From Corythucha ciliata (lineage: Eukaryota; Arthropoda; Insecta; Hemiptera; Tingidae), in NCBI GenBank assembly GCA_038030265.1, contig CM075943.1:17856001-17920000 (forward strand): 64,000 bases of DNA, read 5' to 3'. This document shows positions 12,310-24,779 of this stretch, one piece after another. The number at the start of each line of letters is the position of its first letter. Position 1 is the first letter of the stretch. The translations under genes and the position numbers were made by a program. The notes under the pieces were generated by a model. That model had not been told where the DNA came from. It saw only the letters and a program-made list of their open reading frames with translations, and did no database searches.

Positions 12310-12860
12310 CTGCTAAAAAACATTTTAGCAATTCCGCACTCCCTAAATCGCCGTTTTCACGGATTTTACTCATTGAAAACCCATTTTCGCTGGGCCTGCC
12401 TCACCAGAAAAGCAATTTTAGCCACTAGGATGACACTTTCGCGATTCTGGCTCGCTAAGACGCCATTTTCGCGGGTATTTTACTCACAATTTGGAGGATT
12501 TTGCTTGCTGAATAAGACCAATTTCGCGGATTTTGCACCCCAATACACAATTTTCGCAGGTCTTGCCATCTATAAACCCAATTGCTCTGATTTCACTGAC
12601 AAAAAACTATTTTTTCGATTATGGCTCACTAAAACGCTATTTTCACTGGTCTGGCTCATTAAAAATCCAATTTCGTGTGTTTGACTTTTTAAAACCGCAA
12701 TTTCTCCGATAATATCGCTCACTAAAAACCATTTCCGCGGTTCTGGCTGTCTATGTCGACAATTTTGCGGTTTTTACTCGAAATGTTTTTGGCAATTCTT
12801 GCCCACTAGTACTCTTTGTGAGTCTGGCTCATTTAAAGCCTAATTTTGAGTATTTTGATC
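12310..12860 (+). repeat. Minisatellite family B, + orientation
   Basis: About 17-18 degenerate units with core CCAATTTCGCGGATTTTGCT and ACTCACTAAAA-type joints. A 184-codon frame (12130-12684) runs through it, an artefact of the repeat unit. Confidence 0.85.
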
Positions 12861-13019
12861 ACTTTGAAAACTTTGTTGGGGTGAAATTGTCACTTATAGA
12901 TCCTGTTTTGCGGTATCAGGGGGAAAAAGGCGTTTTATAGACGAAGGAATCAGATTCTGAGGAGGCTTTTCAGACTTACTTATGAAAAGTTAGTTTCTTG
13001 CACAAGGGGGAAAAACAGT

Positions 13020-13300
13020 TTCCAAGCCCCTTCGTTAGTGTCCAGGCCAATTTGTCATCTTCTAGACCGATTTTACAGTTTACAGTCCACTTTGTCAGTA
13101 GCCAAGTCATTTATTGTCAGTTTCCTGGTTACTCAGCGAGTTTCCAGGTCACTTTGTCAATTACCAAGTCATTTTGTCAGTTTCCAGGCCAGTACGTGCC
13201 AGTTTCCAGGAGAATTTGTCTGTTACCCGGCGGCTTTTCAGTTTCCAGGTCTTTTTGTAAGTTTTCAGGCCAATTAGCCTGGTTTTAGGTCGCTTTAAGC
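13020..13300 (+). repeat. Minisatellite family E (GTTTCCAGGTCACTTTGTCA)
   Basis: About a dozen tandem units of roughly 20-21 bp. Two overlapping + frames through it give FQVTLS/FPGQ-type low-complexity peptides of no coding value. Confidence 0.8.
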
Positions 13301-15390
13301 GGCGTTCAAGCGATACCGATACTATATCGTTTCGATATCACTTTTAGATATCGCATTTTCATCAGTTGTTTCTAACTGTTTTAGACGCTTCGCGATATTG
13401 AAACGACGTGGTTAATGAATTCCTCAATCAAAGCTGGATTGACAAATGTAGCAGGTCACAGCCAAAACGCCCCTAAAACAGGCCTAAAATGGAACCGTTT
13501 TGCCTTGTCCTTGGTTTTGGTTGATCTTGACGACAACGATTTGATTAATATATTCGTATCCGGATATTCGCGATCTCTTAGCCATTGCTGAGTAGTAATG
13601 CTAATGACACTGTCGCCCATTCCTCGCCCCCTTATGAACGTCTCGTTCTGTTGAACCTCAAGTTTGGTCGGATAAAGGTAGGGAATAGTGCGCCACATTA
13701 AACGCCACAGAGATTGAGTGTGTGTGAGTTGGGAGAGAGGTAGAGATTCAGTGTGTCGTGATTTGGATGTGAACCCCTCCACCATCCTCAAATCACTCCT
13801 CTCGCCAAAACCCCGCTCACTCCGGCCACATCCTTCCTATACGTTTTGAATATGCAACAGCCCGCAGGACTTCTCCCCCCCCCTCCGAGCTTTGCATCGC
13901 CATCCTAGCAGATCACTCGCATTTACTTCCGAGCTCTCATCAGTTGAAGGCGGGGACGCTCTGCACCGTCGCGTCGCCCGCTCCTCAACAACAACAACCC
14001 CCCCCCCCTCACACCTTTACTTCCTCTCGATCAACGAGAGAGAGCCGTATGCTTCCCTAAATCCCTTCACCTCCTCACAACACACGAACAAGCCACCGTA
14101 CGACAGATTCTAGTTAAAGTGGAATTCGTCATCATGGGAAAGGGATGATGTATTTTGAGTGTGACTCAAGTGGGCAAAGAAGGATGAAATGTTTTTAACG
14201 GGATTTTCGTTGGATTGTTTCACAATTAGCTTTTTCGAGAAAGGTATACGAGCATAAATAACTAAAAATATTGTTACAATCTACTCATTAGAAATGAAGT
14301 GTGTGATAGAGTTGAGTAAAGAGCGCATAATTCCAAAGAACGCGTGAAAACACATTTAAGAAAACGTGTATTTTCATTTTTCCGAAGGTAAGCACAGCAC
14401 AGGAGAAGTGAAGTTGTGTTATCCTTCACTCTCCCCGTTATGCCAGCCCGCATCACAGTCGCGTTTTGCGGGCCCTCACCCATCGCCGGAATTGTAAGAG
14501 CCAAAACATGCAGGTTTTTAAAGAATATGTCGAATTTCTGAAATATCTGAAGTATACAATGGTTTTTGCCGTAAAAATGATAATTTCGGAGACTCTGGGC
14601 TGGGGAGGACGAGAAACTTCATTTTAATATGGGACGACAACAGCAGTTCTATAGTGATATAAATCGCTAAATAGGTAAATACGTCAACTTCTAGCGTCAC
14701 AAAACTCGCAGTTTCATACCAAAGCTGATAATGTGTCCATATCACGACACAACTAACTATTCCGCTCATGGAACAGAAAAACTGGCTATTTAGCCCTCTA
14801 AAAAATTAATTATTCGACGCTAAAACATGCCTCTTTATTTACCCGCAGCTGACCTACTTTCTCCTGCTGAAATTTCAATTCCACGCGCTACTAGGGAACA
14901 AAAATGCGCATATCAATACTACAAGCGGTCCTTCGATCTTTTACACAGAATTTAGAAGGAGCCTGAAAATCCACGATGACCCCCTCCCCCCTGCCGATCA
15001 GTTGAGGATTTTGTCTTTTAAAACTGGCAATCGACCCTCGAAATCGTTGACCTTGATAAGACAGATTAATCTCGTGTAACCATTGGGGATAGGATGAATT
15101 CCTGTTTCTAGCTACCAGTCTATAGTTAATGGGCGTTTTTGGACGCTTTGGCCCGTTTTGTGACGGGCCGCACGAGTTTTCCCGTGGAGAGCATTGTCAT
15201 TGGCCGCGCAATCGAAAGTTCTGTAATTGACAGACGAGACTAGGCGCGGAAATATCTACGAGGCTCCCAGGCCCATATTGATGAACGTTCCTTGAGGTTC
15301 CCTCTGGCCAAGGAATCGTTGAGAACAGTTTCGATTACAATGAAAACATCTTTCCTAACGAATTTCAGGGGATCCTTAGTTTCAACGAAC
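13301..15390. other. Intronic sequence without recognisable gene
   Basis: A palindromic ATATCG-rich patch (13310-13400) resembles the GTATCGAT array at 24.8 kb. A 111-codon frame on - (13456-13791) has no recognisable motif. The rest, including a CT/C-rich stretch near 13860-14110, shows nothing I can name. Confidence 0.5.
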
Positions 15391-15399
15391 GTTCATAAT

Positions 15400-16255
15400 C
15401 TAACAGTGCAAAAAATCGCTGATTCGCCGCTAAACAGAGAAAAATCCATGACTAACATCAGTGCAAAAATCGCAAATTTGCAGCTAAAATTGAAAAACAT
15501 CGGTCTTTCGCGGTTTGAATAAAGGACATCGCGAAATTGAGACAAAAAACCGGTAAAAAACCACCGGTAACAACCCGTTCACCGGTAAAAATGATTAAAA
15601 CGCTGATTCGCGACAAAAATGTAGTGAAAAACTAGTTTGCAGCTCAAATTATGAAAAGCATTCGCTAAAGCGATCATTTGCGACTACAACTAATAATAAC
15701 GTTGATTCGCGTCTAAGACGGATAATAACGTTAATTTGCGGCTAATATTGAGTGAAAAAATTATTCCTAGAGCTTGCCGAATTGCTAATTCGCTACCGAA
15801 ATTGAGAAAAACCGCTTATGCCCGGCTAAAATGGAGGAAACGCCAATTCGCGGTTTCTTGAGGCAACTTCGCGGCTAAAATTGAAAAAATGCGGCCATTC
15901 GCGACTAAAATTGAGAAATAAAACCAATTCGTGGCAGACACTGAGGAAAAACGCCAATCGTCTATCAATCGTCGTTCGTAATCGTCATCGTCTTTTGTCA
16001 CCAATCGTGAAAAGTTACCTAATTAGCTGCTAAAATGTATAAAATGCCATTCGCCACTAAAATTGAGAAAATCCCTGTTCACTGCTGAAATAGAGGAAAA
16101 TGTTATAACGAACGCTAAATTGTACAGTATATCTCTTGACTATTTTATTGATAATAACGTTAATTCGCGGCTAAAATTGAGAGAAAAAAAGTATTCCCTA
16201 CTTGCCGAAATTGGGACAACGCTTAGAATACCACAATTCGCAGCTAAATTGCATG
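15400..16255 (+). repeat. Minisatellite family A, + orientation
   Basis: Degenerate units with core GCTAATTCGCGGCTAAAATTG. It includes the variant phrase GGTTTCTTGAGGCAACTTCG at 15861-15880, seen inverted elsewhere as GTTGCCTCCAGAAACC-like strings. It faces a long - oriented array beginning at 16440. Confidence 0.85.
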
Positions 16256-16439
16256 ACTGAGGCCTCGTTCTTCGTGAGCGAGTGTCGCGCGATTTCGGCG
16301 GTTTTTAAAAGCGTGTTGCTGATTTACAGCGGGAAACAGCTGGAGTGTCCTGTCTTTGGGCTATTTGCGAATAGGTGACAGCGCGTGTCATCACTTTTTT
16401 TCGAGCAACAGAGTCAAAAGTTTGAAACATTTGAAAATA

Positions 16440-18125
16440 TCCCGCCCCGCTAAAAACGCAATAACTATCAGTTTTAGCCGCGAATGAGAGGTTTTTAGCC
16501 GGCGACTTAGTAATTTTTCGCAATTTTAGCCGCGAATTAACGTTTTACTTATTTTTCAACCGCGAACTCGTATTTTGTCTCGATTTCATCCACAAATCAT
16601 CGTTTTTCTTCATTCTAAAGTTTTTTTCTCTCTATTTTAGTCGTAAATTAACGTAATTATCAGTTTCATCCGCGAATTTACATAATTATCAGTTTCAGCC
16701 GCGAGTTATCGTTATTATCAGTTTAAGCTGTGAATTAACGTGATTATTTGTTTTAGCCGCGATTGAGCACTTTTCAGGAGTGACTTGGCAATTGTTCACA
16801 ATTTCTCCCACAAATTAGTTTTTTACTCAATTTCAGCAGCGAATCGCCGTTGTTCATAGTTACAGCCGTGAAAGAGCGCGTTTTCTCAATTTTAGAGGTG
16901 AATTAGCGATTTTTCCGCTGATAGCGATGATTTTTTCTTTTCCCTCAATTTTAGCCTCAAATTAACGTTATTATCAGTTTTAGCCGCGATTTAGCGTTGT
17001 TATCAGTTTTAGCCGCGCATAAGCACTTTTTTTTTAACCAGCAACTCAAATTTCATGCGAAAATCACTGTTTTTTCATAGTGTTAGCCGTGAAAGAACAA
17101 ATTTTCGCTATTTTAGCGGTGAATTAGCAATTGTTTCACTGAAATTTTTTCATGAATGTTTATCTGTTAAACAGTGAATTAACGATTTTTTGATTGTTAG
17201 CCATGAGTATTTTTTCCCCTCAATTGTAGTCGCAAATTAACGTCATTATCATTTTTAGCCACCAATTAACGTTATTATCAGCTTTAGCCGCGATTTACCG
17301 TTATTGTCTGTTTTGGTCGCGAATGAGCACTTGTCAACAGCGATTTTTCAATTTGTCACAATTCCTGCCGTGAGAATTAGTTTTTTACTCGATTTTAGCC
17401 GCGAATTAGTGTATTTCTAAGTTTATAAGTTATGCGGTGAAAGAGCGCTTTTTCTCAAGTTTAGCGCCCAATAGCAATTTTTTCACTACTTGTCATGAAT
17501 TAGTGTTTTCCCTCTAATTTTAGTTACGAATGAGCGCTTTTTCATCATTTTGTCGACTCGCCCCGGCGAATTGGCTTATTTTTCATTTGCAGCCATGAAT
17601 TATAGCGCTGTGTTTTTTCAATTTTAGCTGCTTACTTGGCCCATGAACTCGAGTTTTTATCTTCATTTTAACCGTAAAACGGCCTCTATATACTGCGAAT
17701 TAGCGATTTTGTCAAGTTTGGTCTGCAGAAGTTGCATCGAGAAATCGCAAAATAGCGCATTTTATAAATTTTAGCTACTATTGTACGCTTTTTTGTCATT
17801 TTACCCACGATTATAAGCGCTTTATCTAATTTTTAAGACGCGTACTTTCCCCAAGAACTGCACATTAGTGCCTCTTCTCACTTTTAGCTACCTTAAACTC
17901 TACAGAAACTAGAGTTCAGTATGTTTTCGCTACTTTGGCCGCAAAGTTGCCTCCAGAAACGCCGAAGTTGTGTTTTTTGGATTTTATCTGTGAATGATCG
18001 CTTTTGGCCGTGAATTATAGAGGTTTTCTCCATTTTAGCCGCGATTTACCACTTTTTTTGTTCACTTTCAACCTGTGAATCTCGGGGTTTTCTCAATTTT
18101 CTCAGCACACTTGCCCCAGGAACTT
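16440..18125 (-). repeat. Minisatellite family A, - orientation, about 1.7 kb
   Basis: About 50 degenerate units reading TTTTAGCCGCGAATTAGCG on +. Sub-arrays differ in the joint between units (TTATCAG around 16640-17300, TTTTTCTCA elsewhere). It contains the phrases GTTGCCTCCAGAAAC (17950) and CCCCAAGAACTGCACATTAG (17853). It is separated from the + oriented array by about 180 bp of unique sequence, so the two arrays could fold on each other. Confidence 0.85.
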
Positions 18126-18140
18126 TCCCGTAAATGACAA

Positions 18141-18350
18141 CCCCCCCCCCACCGCTTCGCCATGAACAATTGGCTGGCATGCGATGTGGGCGTTTGGAAA
18201 ACCAATCTCGCGGATTTGGCTTTAAATGAAACCAATTTCATGGTTTTCGTTCCTTAATTCACGGGGGATTTGGCTGCTTCGCTCTTTAAAAAGTCTATTT
18301 TGCGGGTTTGAGTCGACAAAAATCAATTTGGTGCGGCTCCTACCTTCAAG
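18141..18350 (+). repeat. Poly-C linker and short family B array
   Basis: Poly(C)10 (18141-18150), a unique linker containing AATTGGCTGGCATGCG, then a few family B units (AACCAATCTCGCGGATTTGG). The order A(-), poly-C, B(+) repeats that at 12.25 kb. Confidence 0.7.
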
Positions 18351-18369
18351 AAACCGCTGTCCGGCCGCT

Positions 18370-21165
18370 CTCACCCACGCGAACGTCCATAGCATTAAAA
18401 TACATGAAAATTGATTCTTTATTTCAGTCATTATTGAACGATTTTCACGATTGTATTCATAAGACATTCAGCTCATTGAGGAAAACACAGCCCAGAACGC
18501 GGCGTAGCTTGAAATTATAGTTTTTCAAAGTTCTGTATTTTCGGATAGTACCACAGAGATAGGATGGGGGAAGGGGTCTGGAGCGGTTGAAACCCAAAAT
18601 CGATTTGAAACTTGCTTGGCACTCCAAACACCGCCTGTCACTTTCCTAACGAGCTTAAGTCCAGCTAGCTACCGAGAGATGCCAGACCAGCCTATTCTTG
18701 TTAATATAACAAAATTGCCTGGTTTTTTCCCTTTCCTCCGCCAACCTTGTTTCCACTTTTTGAGTTATTCTACGCAATTGAATTGAATTTATCAACATCG
18801 GATCGGGGCATGAAAAATGCCCTCCAGGAGTACGGTGAAGGGTCTGATAGGGAGAGGGGCGTGGAGGTCGCGAACGCATTGTATCCAAAATTAAATGTGT
18901 AATAATAGGGAAGGGGGTCCCATGTTAAATTAATATCACGTCCTCAACCACTTTTTGCTGTTCAAGCGTGGCATAAAATATCCTCTCCTTCTTCCAATTT
19001 CCCCATTCCCTCAACCTTCCCATTTTCTTTCAGCATCAATCGTGCTTTACCCCCACCCCTTCAACACCACCCGCCGTGCTCTGCCGATATATAAATCGCG
19101 ATGAAGGGAGAGAAAAAACCCCGTTTTAATTCAATATAACTTCAATTTTCCTCCCCGCTCGACTTTCACATTGACTACTCATTTTAGACTCGACCGAATT
19201 AACCCGTTCCTATAGTCCCGGCTGTGCGGTGGTGCACTGTACAGTGGTAGTAATAGGTGAAGAGTGGGTGTGGTTTGAATGATGAAAAAAATGAACTTTG
19301 ATTATTAAGCAGCAATCCCCCCCTCCCACCACCACAAGCGTGCCCCCTTCATATTGTACAGGAACCGTAGGCGAAGTTTATATTTTATTTATGAGCTCGC
19401 GTCCTCCCACCCCCTCTCATCCACACCAGTACTTCCTGACAACGCAAACCACTTTTGCATACTGTGAAATAGAGGTAGTAAGGGTTTTGAAGCTCACCTT
19501 ACCCCTTTTACACTGCAGTTAATTACTTTTGGAGGGAAAAACGAGGCGGGGGTTAAAGGATGGGATCTGATAAAAATTCCCTTTTTTACACAAAGCCTCC
19601 CCCCTGCTATGACTTCTTGCCTAAGTTGTTCATAAAAAAAGGCCACTCTTCACCATTATTTTTCCTTTCCTATGTTTTTTAAAGGCATTAAAAACCATAC
19701 ATAGACCAATTAATCTGAGCACCAGAAAGCCCCTAACTAAGCACGAGCGAGAGAAACCCCCGAGTTTTATTAGTCATTTAAGGTTTTTTAGCACCTGTTG
19801 GGTTATAATTCAAGTGAATTGAATTATTACTTTTAAAAAAAAACATTATGGACGATTCACGCTTTTGAAAGTCGGAGGATTAAGCGTGTCTTCAAAGTTT
19901 TAGCTTTCACTAAGTGGCCTCCCTAGTGGAAAATCAATCGACTCTCGTCCTACTACCCTCCCCCTCACCATTATTTGCACAGAACCTCAGCCCTGGATTA
20001 CTTCCCTTATAGCTACTTAATAATTACCCGAGATGGTGCAATTATGGTGTTTCGTTTCGTTCGTTTTTGAAGACTACACTCGTCGAAGTGGGAGGCTCAC
20101 TATATTGCTTCTATTTACTGAATGGGCCGAATCAAAGGGAATAAAATTAGAAAACAATAATGAGGCTAAAAAAGGGAGAGGGTTATCGCGGTTTTTCTCC
20201 CCCCCCCCTTTCCTCATGAACATGTGAACTTGCAGTTAAAAAAATTATTGGATGGCCACTTTCGTGTCCACTAACAGACAAGTCCCGGCCGTCTCACGTT
20301 GTTTTGGTCAAATAAACGACATATTTCTCCCCAGTGCAATTCAATTTGAGGGACCTCGCGACATTTTCAAGATCCTTGTTGAAGCATTAGCGTGGAAATT
20401 ATGAAAACCACTGGAATAATGCGCTCTGTCAGTGAATTTGAATGCGTTCCTTCAATCACCATTTACAACGTACCACCTCTATACGACCTATACGACGATA
20501 GAAGCCGTTGAAACAGTTAAATACCACATGCCACTGCTGTAGCTTTTGCACAACGTTCGGTTAAAAAATAATAAAACTATGTTTTACACTAAGTTTTCGC
20601 TAGACGAGAGAAAAAAATCTTGACCTTAAATTATTTACGACCAGCGTAACACAAGCTGTACAATAATGCGCGCTAATGCTCTATCCTCTCAAACCATCTT
20701 ACTATCTAATGAGTTTTTCTATTCTTTGTTCCTCGTAGCCTAACGTAATATTTTATTTTAGTTTTTTTTTATTGACCGCAACCTTCGCTTTTTTTAAAAT
20801 AAAAAAAATCTCGACAACGCTTCGTAGAGCGTCTTCTTTTTAAAGCATTCATAAAATCGTATGCAAACCGAAGCCACAAAATCGGTGCGTCATAAACTTC
20901 ACCGCGTTGAGAGTCACAACTGAAACTGCGTGTGTAAAACGTGTGACATATCATACGTTCAGTACTGTGTGTGAGAGGGGGGAAATTGTCTATTTTTAGA
21001 CCAAAACAAATTACTTTCAATTTATAATAAAAAATAAAAAATCATCAAAACAAATTACATTCGAAGCCTCAGTTGACCATCTCAGGGTCGAAATGAGCGA
21101 TGCCTGGAGGCAATTCCACGCCTCATAATGAAATATATAATTATAGTTCCATAATCTTTATAAAT
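18370..21165. other. Intronic sequence without recognisable gene
   Basis: Non-repetitive, with pyrimidine-rich stretches around 18960-19080 and 19300-19410. A TATATAAATCG string at 19087 resembles a TATA element, but I can find no supporting transcript structure. No recognisable coding exon on either strand. Confidence 0.5.
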
Positions 21166-21169
21166 TCTG

Positions 21170-21430
21170 TTAGAAAGTGATAACGAGCCAAAAGCATAAA
21201 ATTGAGTTTTTGACTGGATTCAAACCCGCTGAATTGGTTTTTGAGAGAGTCACACCCGCGACATTTTGTTTTAGAAGGAGCCAACCTCGCGAAATTGGGT
21301 TTTTTAAGAGCCAAATCCGTGAAATATGATTTTGAAAGAATTTGGATTGTGAAATTTGTGATTCGTGGGATGTGAAATTTTATTTGGAAATGGAGTTTTG
21401 GTATTTGGTTGAACACCGTTAACACCATCA
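21170..21430 (-). repeat. Minisatellite family B, - orientation
   Basis: Degenerate units reading GAGCCAAATCCGTGAAAT on +, period near 30 bp. Confidence 0.8.
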
Positions 21431-21499
21431 GTATTGGCCACGTTCGACGATTTTCAGTCCATCCGACCTGGAGAATGGAACATTGCAGGTGATCAGCAA

Positions 21500-23860
21500 A
21501 ATGTGTAGCTGAATATTCGATTTAGCCCGCACAAAAGCGCTATTTTGAAGACTCAAATCGTGAGAAAATTGCGCCTTCAGGGGGGTAACATCGCGTCTAA
21601 GATAGAGAAAATACGCCGATCTCCGCAGTTTTTTAGCTCCTTAAGCGGATAAAAAGATGATAATGAGCATTAATACGCTCTTCTGGGGGCAAGCACGCAG
21701 CAAAAACGCTAATATGTATTCGAGGCTAAAACTCCGAAAAAGTGAACTTGAGACAAAATCGCTGCTTGATTCTCGGTGTTATAGATGCCGCTTTATCGCT
21801 AAAATGTAAAAATAACCTAATGTGCTGGTATTTGCTCAAGCCCACGGCTAAAATTGAGCCCCGGTTTTTGTGAACGCAAAAAAGCAACAAAAGAAAAAAA
21901 TCATATTAGGCCAAAAAAAGATGAACACAAAAAACATAAAAGAGAGAAAAAGGCAGGAAAAACGCTGATATAAAGCTATAAAAGTGAAATAAATTAATAA
22001 ATATAAAACATAAATAAATTCAAAAAATCGCCCATTCACAGATAAAGAAGAAAAGCCGCTAATTCGCAGCTGAATTTTCGAAAAACGCTAATTTGCAAAT
22101 TTGAAAAAAAACAAAAACAAATCGCTAATAAACAGCTAAAATTGAGCCGAAGCTAATCCACGGCAAAAATTGAGAAAATCGCAAGGTAAATAACAGCTGA
22201 AATTGAGACAAAGCGTTAATTCCCTGATGAATAGCGCTAGTTAGCGGCTAAAATTTGAGAAATCCTCATTCGCAGACAAAATCGCTAATTAAATCGCGAG
22301 TAAAATTGCTGTTCTTTGGTCAACCACGTGGTTAAAATTGTGGCGTGTTCCGGTTCTTGCATTTTTGCAAACGCAAAAAGGGCAAAGAAGGCATAAAATG
22401 AAATGCACTAAACGGCAAAAAAAGGTACAAACAAACAATAAAACGCACAAAAGGGGAAAAAGGCAATAAAAACGCTAATTTGTGGCTATCAAAGTGAACA
22501 AAATTAAAAAAACAAAAATACTGAAGTTGTAAAAAAAAAATAATCGCCCATTCGCGAATAAAAAAGACAAAGGCCACTAATTGGCAGCCGAATTTGCGAA
22601 AAACGCTAATTGACAAATTTTGAAAAATGGCTAATTAGCCGGTAAAATTGGGACGACGCTAATCCACGGCAAAATTGAGAAAATCCCTCGTTAAATAACT
22701 GCTAAAATTGAGACAGATTTGCTAAATCGCTATAATGAAATCGACAAAAAGCACTAGTTAGCAGGTTAAATTGGGACCATTATAATTCGCGGGCAAAATT
22801 TAGAAGAATCGCTGATTAATTAGGGAATAAATTGAAAAAAATCGCTAATTAGTGAATGAAAATGGTAAAAAAGCGCTAATTCGCGGATAAAGTCTAGAAA
22901 AATCGTTAATTCGTGGATAGATTTGAGAAAAATGCTAATTCACATCAAAAAATTTAGTAAAACGTTGATTCGCGGCTAAAAGTTTGGAAACCGTGGCTTC
23001 CACGGAAGCCTGAAGGCAATTTCGGGCCTGAAACTGAGAAAAATCACAAGAAAATTGGTAATGAGGGGCGAAAATAATTCATAACCCGCTAATTTGCGGT
23101 CAATAGAGAAACCACTACCTAATTATCGCGGGTAAAATTAAATAAAACATTAATTTACGCTTAAAGTTAGAATAGGTGTAATTCGCTGGTAAAAAGGTAA
23201 ATTAATAATTCTCAATTAAAAAATTGAGAAAAATCACCAACACGGGATAAAAACGCTACTTCGCTGCTAAAATTGAGAGAAAGTGCTAATTCGTGGCAAA
23301 AATTGAGGAAAATCACAAAATCGCGGATAAAGTGTAGAAGAAGCTCACATTCGCCGGTGAAATATATATATATATCCATTTTTTGCTGTAATTGAAAATA
23401 AACCAATCAAAAATATTCACAATGAGGGGCATAAATGTTTGAAAACCCGCTAATTTACGGCAATTGTTGTGAGAAATTACGAATTAGCGCGGCTAAAATA
23501 AATTAAAACGCTAATTTGCAGGTAAAATGGAGAAAATCTATAATTCACGGGATGAAAACGCTACTTCGCGGCTAAAATTGTGGAAAATCACATATTCACG
23601 GATAAAAGTGTAGAGAACTTTCCAAGGCCAGCCGCAAATTGAGCCCACACGTGGTTCACCCAAGATAAAAAAAAACAATTGAAATTGGATAGTCTTTTAA
23701 ACTGTTTTTTGAGCTGGCGGGTGTCCCACGCTTGGGCTCAATTTGCGGCAAGCCTAAACCACGGCTAAAATTCCAATTTTTGGCCATAATTGAAAATACG
23801 CCGATTCGCGGCTACTGAAGGTAACTTTTCAGTATATTAAGCGCTAATTGGCGGATATTA
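21500..23860 (+). repeat. Minisatellite family A, + orientation, about 2.3 kb
   Basis: The longest + oriented array, with degenerate GCTAATTCGCGGCTAAAATTG units. Two lysine/phenylalanine-rich low-complexity stretches (21860-22030 and 22350-22530, each containing AAAAAGGCA-type A-rich repeats) resemble each other, so a segment of about 0.5 kb seems to be duplicated within the array. It is interrupted by a small inverted-repeat element at 23622-23755 and ends at linker J1. Confidence 0.85.
23622..23755. mobile_element. Small inverted-repeat (MITE-like) insertion
   Basis: Perfect 16-bp inverted repeat GCCGCAAATTGAGCCC (23631-23646) and GGGCTCAATTTGCGGC (23734-23749), extended to about 28 bp with a few mismatches (AGGC outside, CGTGG inside). 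The 87-bp interior is unrelated to family A, which surrounds it. The target duplication is not clear. Confidence 0.5.
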
Positions 23861-23945
23861 TTGTTCTTGTTTATTTAGAGACTTAAGTAAGGGGCCTCGT
23901 GGGGATTCCCACCCCGGGCTCCAATACAGGTTTGCCCAGTGGAAA
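23860..23945 (+). repeat. Linker J1 (copy 2)
   Basis: Shares with 6070-6152 the order TTCTTGTTTATTTAGAGAC, GGGGCCTCGT, a CCCCGGG patch and GCCCAGTGG. Family A(+) lies to the left, family B(-) to the right. Confidence 0.7.
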
Positions 23946-23949
23946 GAAC

Positions 23950-24640
23950 CAAACCCACGAAAAGTGTTTCTAAATGGGTGAAAATCTGTGAAATGGGATT
24001 TTGAAGGAGCCAATTTCACAACATTTGGATTTTATTGAGCGAAAATCTTCTCAATTTCGAATGATGGAACAACTAAACTCACGAAATTCATGTTTTGAAG
24101 CAACCAAGCTGTGAATTTGCATTTTGAGCGAGCCATTTTCCGAATTAGTGGAACCTGTAAAAACCAGTTTTTAGACTTGAGTTAACACCCACAAAATTCT
24201 CTATAATATGTAAAACCCAAAATCACGAAATTGGGCTTTTGAACTAGTCGAATTCGTCCTTTCCCGAAGGGGGGAGGGTGCACACCCATGAAATTAGTAT
24301 TTTGAAGAGCCAGAATAGCACATTTTGGATTCCGAAAGTGACAAATCCGTGAGATTTTGTTTTTTAAAGAGTCGATCTCACAACAATAATCGATGATGAT
24401 GGCGCTTGTTTAGTAAAAACACACCCCGCTTAATAGGATTTTTTCAGAGTCAAATCCGTGAAATTTTGGTTTCAGTGAGAGCCATAAACGCACAACATTG
24501 GTTTGCTGAATAAGAATCCCCTCTCCGTCGTCCAAAGTTGTTTTTCCGTGGAGCTAAATCCGTGCAATTTTGTTTTGAAAGACCAAAACTCGTGGATCGC
24601 GGCTTTTGAAAAAGCCAAGAACGTGACATCGTATCTCTTA
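23950..24640 (-). repeat. Minisatellite family B, - orientation
   Basis: Degenerate units reading GAGCCAAATCCGTGAAATTG with TTTTGAA joints on +, period around 28-32 bp. Confidence 0.85.
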
Positions 24641-24779
24641 GGGCCCTGACAGGCGAGGCCCTAATAGACCTGGCCGAATAGACCGAATAGATTGGCCTCT
24701 AATAGAGTTTGTATGGAGCCTGTCACACAGGGTGGCGCGACTTCAAAGGAAATATGAAACGCGTCACCCGGGTCACGCC

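Noticed and set aside
12130..12684. 184-codon + frame
   Set aside because: Translation of family A/B repeats and a poly-C linker; low complexity.
13456..13791. 111-codon - frame
   Set aside because: Non-repetitive but with no recognisable motif, promoter or splice sites; length is compatible with chance.
19080..19120. TATATAAATCG as a TATA box
   Set aside because: No downstream exon or initiator pattern; AT-rich sequence gives such strings often.
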